Assembly (NCBI GenBank): GCA_027451525.1
Contig: DAIDJF010000032.1
Span: forward strand, 1-60,904
Length of the DNA: 60,904 bases
Direction: 5' to 3'
DNA from: Ktedonobacterales bacterium
Lineage (GTDB): Bacteria > Chloroflexota > Ktedonobacteria > Ktedonobacterales > Ktedonobacteraceae
Positions 43,901-51,860 of this stretch are shown piece after piece. A program made the translations under genes and the position numbers. Position 1 is the stretch's first letter. Each line of letters begins with the position of its first letter. A model generated the notes under the pieces. It did no database searches. It was given only the letters and a program-made list of their open reading frames with translations, and had not been told where the DNA came from.

Positions 43901-44065
43901 TGCCATCACCCCCACTCCCTCAATAAGAAGCAAACGCCACGTCAGGCGCAACTGCCAAAATGCCAGCGTGATCGTCGGCGGAATAAACGCTGACCCACTT
44001 CTAGCGCGGCTATCACGTTTTTCACGCATATTATCCTTGCGTGTATCATCTACCTGATATTTCAT
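40991..44065 (-). CDS. Large FtsX-type ABC permease, downstream gene
   Basis: The 1024-residue protein has an N-terminal membrane helix (about 40-62), a large exterior domain, and a block of three to four helices (about 350-470) with the FtsX-type signature IALLHSRGASEEQVFGALV. A helix pair (about 500-560), a second exterior domain and a final FtsX block (LLRALGSVQRQLATMLALELG) follow. This is the two-core layout of MacB/LolC-like macrolide or lipoprotein transporters. The ATP-binding partner gene is absent nearby. It is translated just after its paralogue (32-base gap, AGGAG site). Confidence 0.85.
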   Translation of the reverse strand: MKYQVDDTRKDNMREKRDSRARSGSAFIPPTITLAFWQLRLTWRLLLIEGVGVMAAVTLVCAIPFYSQATMAIGFRGALNNFLTRSTLLMQGSTPQVSSLVIDQSTQQIQQAVQHDIGTYSAGTLQFSLHTSLFPLLTHSDDTRSSITQKNLELQLQGYDSSAGMKQITLVRGRFPQPDSTALEILLTPQSASQLHVQVGSTLVATTQFVNGLAMVVATYHIPVQVVGLVDAPAVNLFIQPVKVTSGVYSGFTTNEQLLTTFGNICNLAQAKYNGAMLVDPFNLLWAYHVDTAHIVADQTDGFLAGLTALTTDVANQANHAPQVQDVQVQGQVNALAQYVNQSQVVQLPITVLTLQVLALLIFFVAVMAELLVEYQANAIALLHSRGASEEQVFGALVTQSILIGCCALLIGPVLAVEMVRFVMLHTFSSSEQSVVNLSLAQVWQIAFSLRWFAFPTAGAAVLSMIIAIRRATYTDMLTLRREQGRIVQKPLWQRLYLDVFAACIVFIGYIISTYATRTGLLNQQASILIGAPLAQIAPVFLVIAVLLAFLRIFPLILRAGAWLALKGRGAASMLALAQLARSPGQIMRLTLLLTLATAFIIFSQVLSASQEERVSDVASFQAGADFRGTINTPVQLQQGKRETLIDYASRLVAAQETPYRHLAGVKAVSASYTSQLSTPTDGSNVALYAVDASTFAQTAIWTAQNGEQPLSSLLAMLVARRQDAYFHNLQPAIVDAAAWNKLDLSPGEIFGLNTSAGMVAFEAVAQVQNIPTLFDDSSNAATSDPSALSGAILVDYQSFVVNYAQQFAFADQLNTATSHLSPLDTIWLKTTDNPAQLAHIRATLSTGKLQLNPLYDRRTIIAQLQQQSTQRDIVGIIALGATVPLLLAVAGNLIASWLNARNRRAMFALLRALGSVQRQLATMLALELGFIYVTALCLGCALGLVLAFVTVPLLVFTNIVSIGTNGDTDLFLAQNIPAVRIIIPSSLAMVLGVLAVLCLCVLLWMIYLVSRPSISQTLRLNED

Positions 44066-44097
44066 TGAGAGCGTAGCTCCTTTGCCGAAAATAATGC

Positions 44098-47000
44098 TTA
44101 ATCCGCATTGAGACGCAACACTTGACCCAACGAGGCGCGCACTATCAAATACCCCATCAGACCCAATGCGATGCTACTGCACACAAGTAGCACCAAGAAG
44201 ATCAACACAAGCGTGGGAGGAAACACGATATGAATAGGAGGCACATTTTGCAAGGTAAAGAAGGCATTGCCAGATGTCGTGCTCCCAACACCACGCGCAG
44301 CTACACCTGTAAATACCAATACAGGCAAGCTCAGTAAAGAAAAGATGATACCCGCGAGACCGCCCAGAATGAGGGCCAGCACATACACTCCCCCCTGTTC
44401 CCAGGCGAGCATTGCGAGGATTTGACGCGGTGTACTGCCTAGAGCACGCAAAACGGCAAAATTGGTCAGACGCGCTCTGGCACTAAACCAGGAAGAGAGC
44501 AGGTTACTGACCAGAGCCAGGATAAGCGGTAATGTAGCACCCAGTATGAGGATGCCCAAAAGCGTCAGGTAAAGCGGGTCATATGAAAGGGCCACCATAG
44601 TTGCGTACCGATCATACAGCGGACTGAGTTGTAAATTGCCCTGCGTCAAGGTTGCACGCACTGTTGCGATTGCATGAGGGTCAACACGCAACCAGACATT
44701 CGTCAACGGCGGTGCTATATGAAACTGGCGCGAATATAGTGCCTCATAGCTCTGATAATCAATCAGCACACCACCAGAGGTTCCATTACTACTATCGCTA
44801 ATCGTAGGAATATGTGCCACTTCCGCGATGGCAACATAGGTTAATGGCCCTTGGGCATCATTGAGCGTGAAATGTGCTCCCAGGCTCAAATGCAAGGCAT
44901 TCCAGGCCGCAGCATCTACAATTGCGGGAATACGCCCAGTTGTTAGCACACCTGTGCGCTGAGCACGTAGTTGGGCCATCAAAGCCGATAATGAGGGCGT
45001 ATCTTGATCTACCCAGAGCGCACTTTGCGCGAAAGTATTAGCGTCAACCGCGTGCTGTTCAATCGCAACATTCTGCGAACCAGCGGCATAATTCAACGCG
45101 GAAACATTGCCAAGCGAGGCAGCAAGCACGCCTGGAATATGGCGATACGTTGCAGTTTGCTGCGTGAGGGAGGGTTGGCCGATCAGTTGTGGGTTCACCA
45201 ACGTCCCACTAAAATCTGCACCCGCCTGATACGTTGCAATATCGGGAATACGTTGCGCCTGCGACGCGACAAAAGCCAGCGCGAAGGTTGCAAACGCGCT
45301 TGTCAGCATGAGCAACAACATCATATGCAGCACGCGGCGGGGAACACGCGCCATCTGTGCTAGAGCGAGCAAAGAAGAGGCTCCACGAGCGCGTGCTGCC
45401 AGTTTTGCAACCAGATCTAGTATACGGGGAAACAGACGTAAAAAGAGAAATGAGCCTGCAAGGATAACACAGACAGAAGAGGCGAGTATGAGTGGTGAGA
45501 CAAGCAATACCTGTAATTGCGCGTCCACAATGCCCGTGTTTACCACATAGAACGATGAGCCATAGATCACGGCCGCCACAATGAGCAGAACCACATCCCA
45601 AGGCAGGTTCTGGAACAGTGAACGCCTGCGCGCGCGGGCCGTCTCCCTGCGCATGCGCAAGATATCGAGGCGGGCGGCGCGATAGATGCCCAAGAGCAAT
45701 GTGCCAAGCACGATAAGCACGGTTACCAGCGCAAACCAGCGCAATCCCCACGCGATCTGCAAAGGATTTGCCAACAAGTTCAATGCGCCCTGATCGTTTC
45801 CTGCCAGGATAACTCTTACCAGGATAATTGCTAAGAACGGAGCAAGAAGTGGGCCACAGAGGAGCGCGATGATACCCAAGAGGATCCCTTGCACGCTTAA
45901 TGCACCAAAAACCTGTTGTTGGCTGGCCCCTCTGCTGCGCAAAAGAGCTATTACCTCACTCTGTCGCTCTATCAACAAGTCGCAGATCAGGCTAATAAAG
46001 AACAATACCAGAAAAAACATTAGCAGCGTCAATAGCACAATTGGGACAAGAGCGGCAGAAACGCGTTCAATATAGCTGGAGAGGAGTGCGGTTGGCGCAA
46101 ATATTTCTACATTGGTCACATCTGGGGTCGCATTTGGAAAGCCACTTGCTTCGCTATTCGCGATATCCATCTGGAACGCATTTACTCCATCCAGCAAAGA
46201 TTGTAAATGATCGGCCTGCAAGTGCGGAACTGCAAGCGTATAGTACCATGATACAGCTAACACATTCGACAGAGACGCACCATTCTGAAGCGCAACCCGT
46301 GTGAGCGTGTCATAAGTATGTAAAAACCCATCATTTGCGATAATGGCTTGCGGAATCAGATTCTCTTTTGGGCCAGCAAGCACTGCACCCGTTAGAAATG
46401 ACTGCCCATGCCAAAATAAGTCCGATGCTGATTTGACATGGAAGAGGCCAACAAGCGTAAATGTCTGTGTTTGCGGCAAAGGCGGTAAGGATGTACTGGT
46501 CGCATTTACACCGCCTGAATACAAATATAGGAGCGGAGCTGTTAAGACAGTCCCAAGCTGAATATGCAGTAGATTAGCAGCATCAGGCGTAAGCATGAAT
46601 TCGATAGTCTTATCGTTGACACGCGGCAGGCGTCCCTGTAGCACAGTGATATGCGGCGCGACAGCAGCATCGTCGTAACCATTACAGGCCAGCGTATATT
46701 CCAGATTTGCTGGGTCAGGCAACGGATGATCAGCATTCAGAGAAAAGCTGGTTTGCACAGTAAATTGGGGATGGAGGTTGACCATATCACCGACACGCCG
46801 CTGCAAATCCTGGTCGAGTTGCGCTTGAAACGCTGAGATACCAGCAGAGAGTGTGTCATGAATGACATCGCCTTTGACGGAGATATACGTTTGCTCTGGA
46901 TTGGCACGAAATACGCTGCGCACGCCCGCACTCATCGCTACCAGTGCGTAGGGAGGCACGACGCAAACCAGAATTACTGCTACCATGATACCCACACCCA

Positions 47001-47157
47001 TAACCGTCAACATGCCCCAACTTTGCTGTAAACGCCAGACAGCCAGATGCCATAGGGTCGCCAACGTCATGCGCGTGAGAGAGAGCAGGTCAGATGGCCT
47101 GCTCCTCAAAGATTGCTTGCCTTGCGCAGATCGCTCTGCGGGTTCAGGTTTTATCAT
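44098..47157 (-). CDS. Large FtsX-type ABC permease, upstream gene
   Basis: The 1019-residue paralogue of the next gene shares its architecture: helix at about 48-70, exterior domain, permease block with VIALLRSRGASQQQVFGALSV, helix pair, second exterior domain and a terminal block with LRALGSTPRQILAMLAWEQGG. The two probably form a heterodimer. No nucleotide-binding subunit lies in the operon. The start (AGAGGTG upstream) follows a promoter with a long operator. Confidence 0.85.
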   Translation of the reverse strand: MIKPEPAERSAQGKQSLRSRPSDLLSLTRMTLATLWHLAVWRLQQSWGMLTVMGVGIMVAVILVCVVPPYALVAMSAGVRSVFRANPEQTYISVKGDVIHDTLSAGISAFQAQLDQDLQRRVGDMVNLHPQFTVQTSFSLNADHPLPDPANLEYTLACNGYDDAAVAPHITVLQGRLPRVNDKTIEFMLTPDAANLLHIQLGTVLTAPLLYLYSGGVNATSTSLPPLPQTQTFTLVGLFHVKSASDLFWHGQSFLTGAVLAGPKENLIPQAIIANDGFLHTYDTLTRVALQNGASLSNVLAVSWYYTLAVPHLQADHLQSLLDGVNAFQMDIANSEASGFPNATPDVTNVEIFAPTALLSSYIERVSAALVPIVLLTLLMFFLVLFFISLICDLLIERQSEVIALLRSRGASQQQVFGALSVQGILLGIIALLCGPLLAPFLAIILVRVILAGNDQGALNLLANPLQIAWGLRWFALVTVLIVLGTLLLGIYRAARLDILRMRRETARARRRSLFQNLPWDVVLLIVAAVIYGSSFYVVNTGIVDAQLQVLLVSPLILASSVCVILAGSFLFLRLFPRILDLVAKLAARARGASSLLALAQMARVPRRVLHMMLLLMLTSAFATFALAFVASQAQRIPDIATYQAGADFSGTLVNPQLIGQPSLTQQTATYRHIPGVLAASLGNVSALNYAAGSQNVAIEQHAVDANTFAQSALWVDQDTPSLSALMAQLRAQRTGVLTTGRIPAIVDAAAWNALHLSLGAHFTLNDAQGPLTYVAIAEVAHIPTISDSSNGTSGGVLIDYQSYEALYSRQFHIAPPLTNVWLRVDPHAIATVRATLTQGNLQLSPLYDRYATMVALSYDPLYLTLLGILILGATLPLILALVSNLLSSWFSARARLTNFAVLRALGSTPRQILAMLAWEQGGVYVLALILGGLAGIIFSLLSLPVLVFTGVAARGVGSTTSGNAFFTLQNVPPIHIVFPPTLVLIFLVLLVCSSIALGLMGYLIVRASLGQVLRLNAD

Positions 47158-47188
47158 GCGTCATCGCACCTCTTATGCATAACAATTC

Positions 47189-47224
47189 GCAAACGGTTCC
47201 GTAACCGATTACGGTAGCGTTTAC
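47189..47224. promoter_or_regulatory. Operator of the permease operon
   Basis: GCAAACGGTTCCGTAA (47189-47204) and TTACGGTAGCGTTTAC (47209-47224) are inverted with 13 of 16 positions matching around CCGA. The site sits immediately downstream of the predicted start, a typical repressor position. Size and symmetry suit a LacI- or TetR-type dimer. Confidence 0.65.
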
Positions 47225-47232
47225 ATGCCATA

Positions 47233-47262
47233 AGCATACGGGCATATAAGGCGAACTGTCAA
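47233..47262 (-). promoter_or_regulatory. Promoter of the permease operon
   Basis: On the minus strand: TTGACA (47257-47262), an 18-base spacer and TATGCT (47233-47238), with the predicted start near 47226, at the edge of the operator. Confidence 0.7.
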
Positions 47263-47277
47263 GGGGTTCGGGCGCAA

Positions 47278-48030
47278 TTACGCTCGTGCTTTGATAAATT
47301 CGATGATATTCTGCACAATCAGATCTTTATCGTTGTCCAGGGTAGCCACGTGATACGAATTTTCTAGCCAGAGAAGGCGTTTATCGCTGGTTGCGACATG
47401 CGAGAGAATGTATTCACCGTTCATGGGTGGCACGACGTGATCGTCGCGCGAAACCATGCTCAGGACAGGGCAGGTAATACGTGGTAGCAGTTCCTCTGTC
47501 ACCTTCGCGAGTGCACACAGTTCTTTAATGGTTGGCACAGGCACAACCGGATAGGCCAGTTCAGTCACGCCTTCCGCTTTGATATCGTTGCCAACGCCAG
47601 GAACCTCTGGCGGCGCATTGCGCATATAGGCTAGCATGGCAAGCAGCGGATTATTGGCAACAACCAGCGCGTTGATAGGAATAATGCCTTTAAATACATC
47701 TTGATACTCGCCCGCCATATACAGCGTGAGCGTGCCACCCATCGACAGCCCTGTCATAAACAAGGTATCACATCGCTGTTGAAGCCATTGCATTGCCGTT
47801 TCCAGATCGGCAATCCACTCGCTGGCGGTGCTGGTTGCCATATCGGCTGGCGTTGTACCGTGTCCTTTCAGACGTGGCAAAGCGACTGTAAAACCTGCTT
47901 CTGCCAGTTTCTCGGCCAGATAGCGCATACTTTGCGGACAGCCAGTATAGCCATGTGAGATCAGTACGCCAATTTTTCCACCTTCGGCATAAAATGGTTC
48001 TGCACCTGCTAAAATCTGTGGTTCGTTCAT
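47278..48030 (-). CDS. Carboxylesterase / monoacylglycerol lipase-like alpha/beta hydrolase
   Basis: The 250-residue enzyme is of the Est30 type: LISHGYTGCPQSM (oxyanion region), nucleophile elbow GLSMGGT, Asp in SRDDHVVPP and His in NSYHVATLDND. It likely hydrolyses short acyl esters in the cytoplasm. The start has AGAGGTGATG upstream. Although on the same strand as the permeases, the promoter between them makes it a separate unit. Confidence 0.93.
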   Translation of the reverse strand: MNEPQILAGAEPFYAEGGKIGVLISHGYTGCPQSMRYLAEKLAEAGFTVALPRLKGHGTTPADMATSTASEWIADLETAMQWLQQRCDTLFMTGLSMGGTLTLYMAGEYQDVFKGIIPINALVVANNPLLAMLAYMRNAPPEVPGVGNDIKAEGVTELAYPVVPVPTIKELCALAKVTEELLPRITCPVLSMVSRDDHVVPPMNGEYILSHVATSDKRLLWLENSYHVATLDNDKDLIVQNIIEFIKARA

Positions 48031-48140
48031 GCGTTCATCACCTCTTTATGATTATGCAACATGTGGGAACATTCCCGCCCACACTGTACAATATCGAGCA
48101 AAGAGATGACAACCAATTTGATGATGCCACAGCAAATGCA

Positions 48141-48447
48141 GCAGGGCGACCCTCGCGGTCCTTGCACATGTAGGTTTTTTGGACTCATTGCCGCATGGTG
48201 GGGTACGCACGGGCGACCACAAGGGTCCCCACCCATCCCCAGCACCGCCCCCGCCCCTACTATATGACGATGCACGTCGTGCATGGATGTTTTGCACCCG
48301 CGTGCGGGTGCAAGGGCGTGTATAGTAGGGGCAGGGGTGGGGTGGACGTGGGGTGGGGACCCTTGTGGTTGCCCGTCGTGCCCCATATCCACCCAACGCC
48401 CTTTCCAATAAAAAACCTACCCGTGTAAGCCCTCGCGGTCGCCCTGC
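48141..48447. repeat. 307-bp nested palindromic element (MITE/REPIN-like)
   Basis: The stretch 48031-48457 has no gene but is an imperfect inverted repeat. The ends match as GCAGGGCGACC (48141-48151) and GGTCGCCCTGC (48437-48447), with similar sequence to TAGGTTTTTT and its complement. Further in, CCACAAGGGTCCCCACCC (48217-48234) recurs inverted at 48351-48368, and GCCCCTACTATA (48253-48264) at 48321-48332. The centre has two perfect small hairpins (48270-48284; 48292-48313). No transposase or clear target duplication was seen. A related terminus occurs at 60822. Confidence 0.8.
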
Positions 48448-48457
48448 CTCCATGTAC

Positions 48458-48829
48458 TTAAAGATCATTTTCTGGCGGTGTTGGCGATTTTTCATGCTGC
48501 GCTGAAAATGCTGTCCGCAACACATCGCCAAGAGAAGAGAGTTCATGCTCGTTCCAGTCAACGACCTCGACATCAGACTGACGCACGCCTTGATAGTTTG
48601 ATGGATCATCGACCCACTCTAACGTAAATGGTTCACCTTGATGCTGCTCAGCACAATGAGCATGATAGATCTCATGCTGCTCATGCGAGCTTATACCGAT
48701 ATCATACAGGGCATCTTCCGCTTTTGCAGAGATACGCCGAACCAGATGCATACCACATTGACAGGTTACAGTGACCTCCCAGCCACCAGTTGCGACAGGC
48801 CCTTCAAGAAAGCCATAAAGCTTTATCAT
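48458..48829 (-). CDS. Small protein, function unknown, paired with DUF929
   Basis: The 123-residue acidic protein has a CQCGMH pair near residue 24 and scattered His and Cys (HEIYHAHC), which may bind metal. No family is recognised. It starts 16 bases after the DUF929 stop on the same strand, so the two are probably co-transcribed. It ends beside the palindromic element. Confidence 0.6.
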   Translation of the reverse strand: MIKLYGFLEGPVATGGWEVTVTCQCGMHLVRRISAKAEDALYDIGISSHEQHEIYHAHCAEQHQGEPFTLEWVDDPSNYQGVRQSDVEVVDWNEHELSSLGDVLRTAFSAQHEKSPTPPENDL

Positions 48830-48845
48830 ACACGAAATCCCTTAA

Positions 48846-49919
48846 TTACGCCAGATGCTGCTGACGGCGCACATCCATCGTCAGGTTTGCGGCAATTGCC
48901 GTGACGGATGAACCATTTGGGGCCACATATGCCTGTGTCGTCTGAGCAATGTTGGTCTCGATCCCCTGAATAACAGGGTCGCCACATACAGTCGAGGGCT
49001 GATTATTGGTAATTGCGCAGATCGAAGCGGTCAGGTAGTTTGCCGTACCCAGGATGCTTTTCGAGAGCTGATTTTCGCTGGTCAGCTGGCTGGCAATCGT
49101 CTGCATTGAAAGCGGCTGCGAGGTTGGATCGCTGACATTGACTCTCAGCAAACCGGGGTCATAGCTTGCGCCCGTAATCAAGAACTTGTTGCCGATATCC
49201 ATAAAGGGATAGCCGCTGAAATTGTTCTGCGTGAGGACCTGTTGCTCACTCGCTGTTGGGGCATGAAGCACGTTATGCTGAAGGTCCTCATGCTCAACCA
49301 GAACACCATCGATGTACGAACTGGTATAGGTGCTCTGACTAAACGTGAACGTGGCGGTATTTGGATAAGTATCACTGCTTGAAGATGCCATTGTTTTCAA
49401 GCCGCTAAAGGTGCCAAACCGACTGAGAGCGACCACAACGGACCAGCGTTCTGCCGCGCAGTTGGGACACCACTCCGCTCCATAGTAGAACACCTCAGGC
49501 TTGCCATTGGGACCAGTGAGCGGGGTTGCGGCATTCACGCTCCCAGAGCTAGCAGTAGCACCAGCCGCCAATTTAAATGGATTGGAGACGCCACCTGTAC
49601 TCACCTGATCTAACACACTTGGATCAACCTGCGTTACCGTCTTCAACGTTGCCGCATCGACAGAGCTATTGACAGCTCCATTCGATGTGGTACTTGTACC
49701 GGGTTGATTTGAGAGAAAAATAAACAGACCAACAACAACAATGACCAGCACGAGAATACCACCCACAAAGAGCCATGTTGAGTTTCTCTGAGCCTGCCGA
49801 CTGCGCCGATTGCGTTTTGTTTGCTTATTTGTATTTGATGCTGGGGATTGGACAGTAGACCTGTTCTGTCGTGTCTGCTCACGCCGCTGGGTGGCAGACT
49901 GTTGTTTCGATTTTGCCAT
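48846..49919 (-). CDS. DUF929-family membrane-anchored thioredoxin-like protein
   Basis: The 357-residue protein has a basic Gln/Arg/Ser-rich cytoplasmic start, one membrane helix (about 48-70) and an exterior DUF929-type domain containing [16 protein letters not shown]. This is a thioredoxin-like C-x-x-C (CPNC) near residue 154. Another two cysteines lie near the C-terminus ([14 protein letters not shown]). It may act in disulfide exchange outside the cell. The AGGAAGG site supports the ATG. Confidence 0.85.
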   Translation of the reverse strand: MAKSKQQSATQRREQTRQNRSTVQSPASNTNKQTKRNRRSRQAQRNSTWLFVGGILVLVIVVVGLFIFLSNQPGTSTTSNGAVNSSVDAATLKTVTQVDPSVLDQVSTGGVSNPFKLAAGATASSGSVNAATPLTGPNGKPEVFYYGAEWCPNCAAERWSVVVALSRFGTFSGLKTMASSSSDTYPNTATFTFSQSTYTSSYIDGVLVEHEDLQHNVLHAPTASEQQVLTQNNFSGYPFMDIGNKFLITGASYDPGLLRVNVSDPTSQPLSMQTIASQLTSENQLSKSILGTANYLTASICAITNNQPSTVCGDPVIQGIETNIAQTTQAYVAPNGSSVTAIAANLTMDVRRQQHLA

Positions 49920-50078
49920 ATCCTTCCTGCTTTCCTCTTTATGGAGCCATTGCCCTTTCTCAAAAGATACGTTTATCTTGCGTTATCGTTACAATAGCGC
50001 AGATAACTCACCATTGCAAACATGAAGGTACTAATCTACCTACAATGGTCCGTTCGCGTGCTCAAAAATGATGGACAC

Positions 50079-50855
50079 TTAGAGCATAGATCGCACTGCT
50101 TGCGCAAGGAAAGAAAGCACCTCCTGCTGCTGCGTTTGGATAAAGAAATGCGCACCAGAGAACATCTGCAAGGCATAGGAGCTACTTGTATGGGCCTGCC
50201 ATCCTAAAAGTTCTTCCCGACTAACTAGATCATCGTGTTCTCCACCCAGGGCAGTAATTGGAATATCCAGTGGAGGCTCCGGCGTATAGTGATAGGTTTC
50301 ACAGAGACAGAAATCAGCACGAATAATTGGCAGCAAAAGCTGCATAAGTTCTGTATGTTCCAACACAAGACGCGGCGTGCCTCCAAAACGTTCGAGAATC
50401 GCAAGCAGTTCGTCATCTGGCAAGGCATACTTTATCTCACGCATATTTGGCAAATAAGGAGCGCGATGAGCCGCGACAAAAAGCTGTTTTGGCAGAGGAT
50501 AACCAGACTTGCGCAAGAAACAGGTCACATTCCAACTGATAAGCGCACCCATACTATGACCAAAAAACACGAAGGGCACATTCAATGCGGGCAGAATTGC
50601 CGATACAAGCTGAGGTGTTAAGGTCTCTAAGTAAGCGATTGGCTCTTCCTTCCAGCGGCCTTCGCGACCGGGCAGATGAATTGGACACACCTCAAGCGAA
50701 GCGGGCAACTGCCCCGACCAGGAGCGAAATGCAGAAGCACCCCCACCAGCGAAAGGGAAACAAAAGAGACGCAGGCGTGGACGCTCTTTCGTATGAATAA
50801 TCCAGGGCGATACAGACATTTTTGTACTAATCCATTCCTGATATGACATATTCAT
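50079..50855 (-). CDS. Type II thioesterase (SrfAD/GrsT family)
   Basis: The 258-residue alpha/beta hydrolase has FCFPFAGGGASAFRSW, LPGREGR, the nucleophile elbow FGHSMGAL, Asp in GGEHDDLVS and His in GAHFFI. Type II thioesterases clear misprimed carrier proteins in NRPS or PKS pathways. The start overlaps the preceding phosphopantetheinyl transferase stop (TAATG); start codons at 50867, 50849 and 50819 are also possible. No synthetase gene is in the window. Confidence 0.88.
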   Translation of the reverse strand: MNMSYQEWISTKMSVSPWIIHTKERPRLRLFCFPFAGGGASAFRSWSGQLPASLEVCPIHLPGREGRWKEEPIAYLETLTPQLVSAILPALNVPFVFFGHSMGALISWNVTCFLRKSGYPLPKQLFVAAHRAPYLPNMREIKYALPDDELLAILERFGGTPRLVLEHTELMQLLLPIIRADFCLCETYHYTPEPPLDIPITALGGEHDDLVSREELLGWQAHTSSSYALQMFSGAHFFIQTQQQEVLSFLAQAVRSML

Positions 50856-51595
50856 TATACATTCCATTGCCAGTATAGCACAGGTTGTTCGGGCTGCGAA
50901 AGCACGAGCGATGCTCTATACTGTATAATACGTGGCATGTCACACACCTTCCAGCGTGTCCCCATCTGATCTACGACATACTCATCCACCGCAGCATTGC
51001 GCACATCTTCCTGCTCCGCGCCAGAGAAACCCACACCACGCGCTTTAAGATAGGCTTCCATACGCGTCCAATAACGAAAAAACTGTCTTTGTTGCATCTC
51101 TCCTGTCAGGCTTTGTAAATTTCGCAGTGCCTCAACTGAAAAGAGGCGGTGCGCAATCGCCAGCAGATCGGGCATTGGGCGCATATACTCCACGTCAATC
51201 CCCACCTCGCCCTGCATAGAAAAGGCATAGACGGCTACTTCATGCGCGTGCGACATATTAAAAGACAATTTTTGCGGCCCAACCTGCTCGTTCGCTGCCA
51301 AAAATGGTTTTCCATACATGCCCAGTTCAAAATTTATCGCTGACGGCTCAGCATGGAGATAGCGACCGAGTAATTGGCGTAAAATACTATGGCTTACAAT
51401 GAAACGCCGCTGGTCGCGCATAAAGCGAAAGTGTCCCGCTTTGCGTTTCTCCTCTTCAGATAAGCACTGCGCATAGTGCTCAACCAGAACAGGGGCAAGA
51501 TCAAGAGTTGCCAGCCATACATGCACCTCACGTGTGGGTACATGCAAATCATATGGTGGATTTTGCCACAGTTGTGCATCATTATCCGTAAACAA
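50855..51595 (-). CDS. Sfp-type 4'-phosphopantetheinyl transferase
   Basis: The 246-residue enzyme has the family motifs KLSFNMSHAHEVAVYAF, VGIDVEYMRP (metal Asp/Glu) and YWTRMEAYLKARGVGF. In the last, the usual Lys before the metal-binding Glu (W-x-x-K-E) is Met. It transfers the phosphopantetheine arm of CoA to carrier proteins. TTG is the only plausible start, with GAGGTAGAG upstream. It is translationally coupled to the thioesterase. Confidence 0.88.
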   Translation of the reverse strand: MFTDNDAQLWQNPPYDLHVPTREVHVWLATLDLAPVLVEHYAQCLSEEEKRKAGHFRFMRDQRRFIVSHSILRQLLGRYLHAEPSAINFELGMYGKPFLAANEQVGPQKLSFNMSHAHEVAVYAFSMQGEVGIDVEYMRPMPDLLAIAHRLFSVEALRNLQSLTGEMQQRQFFRYWTRMEAYLKARGVGFSGAEQEDVRNAAVDEYVVDQMGTRWKVCDMPRIIQYRASLVLSQPEQPVLYWQWNV

Positions 51596-51860
51596 ACGTA
51601 CTCTACCTCAGTATTGAAAAAATATGATGGTTATATAATAGCCTATATTTGATTTTTATGCACGCATGAACTCTATGCTATCTTACGAACATTGCATAAA
51701 GATTGCAATATTCGAGAGTGGTTACATCCTGTCCAAAAGAACAGTTTTTCGTCTTTGGGCTTGCTCCACATGAACAAACCATTCCTTTTGAGATAAGCAT
51801 AATTTATGATAAGGAGAACAGAGGACTCTTAAACACCGTTTGCTTTACAAGGATTGTAAC

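Noticed and set aside
48052..48609. Long frames crossing the 48 kb palindromic element
   Set aside because: Low-complexity Arg/Pro/Gly/Cys-rich translations caused by the repeat. They overlap a better-supported small gene.
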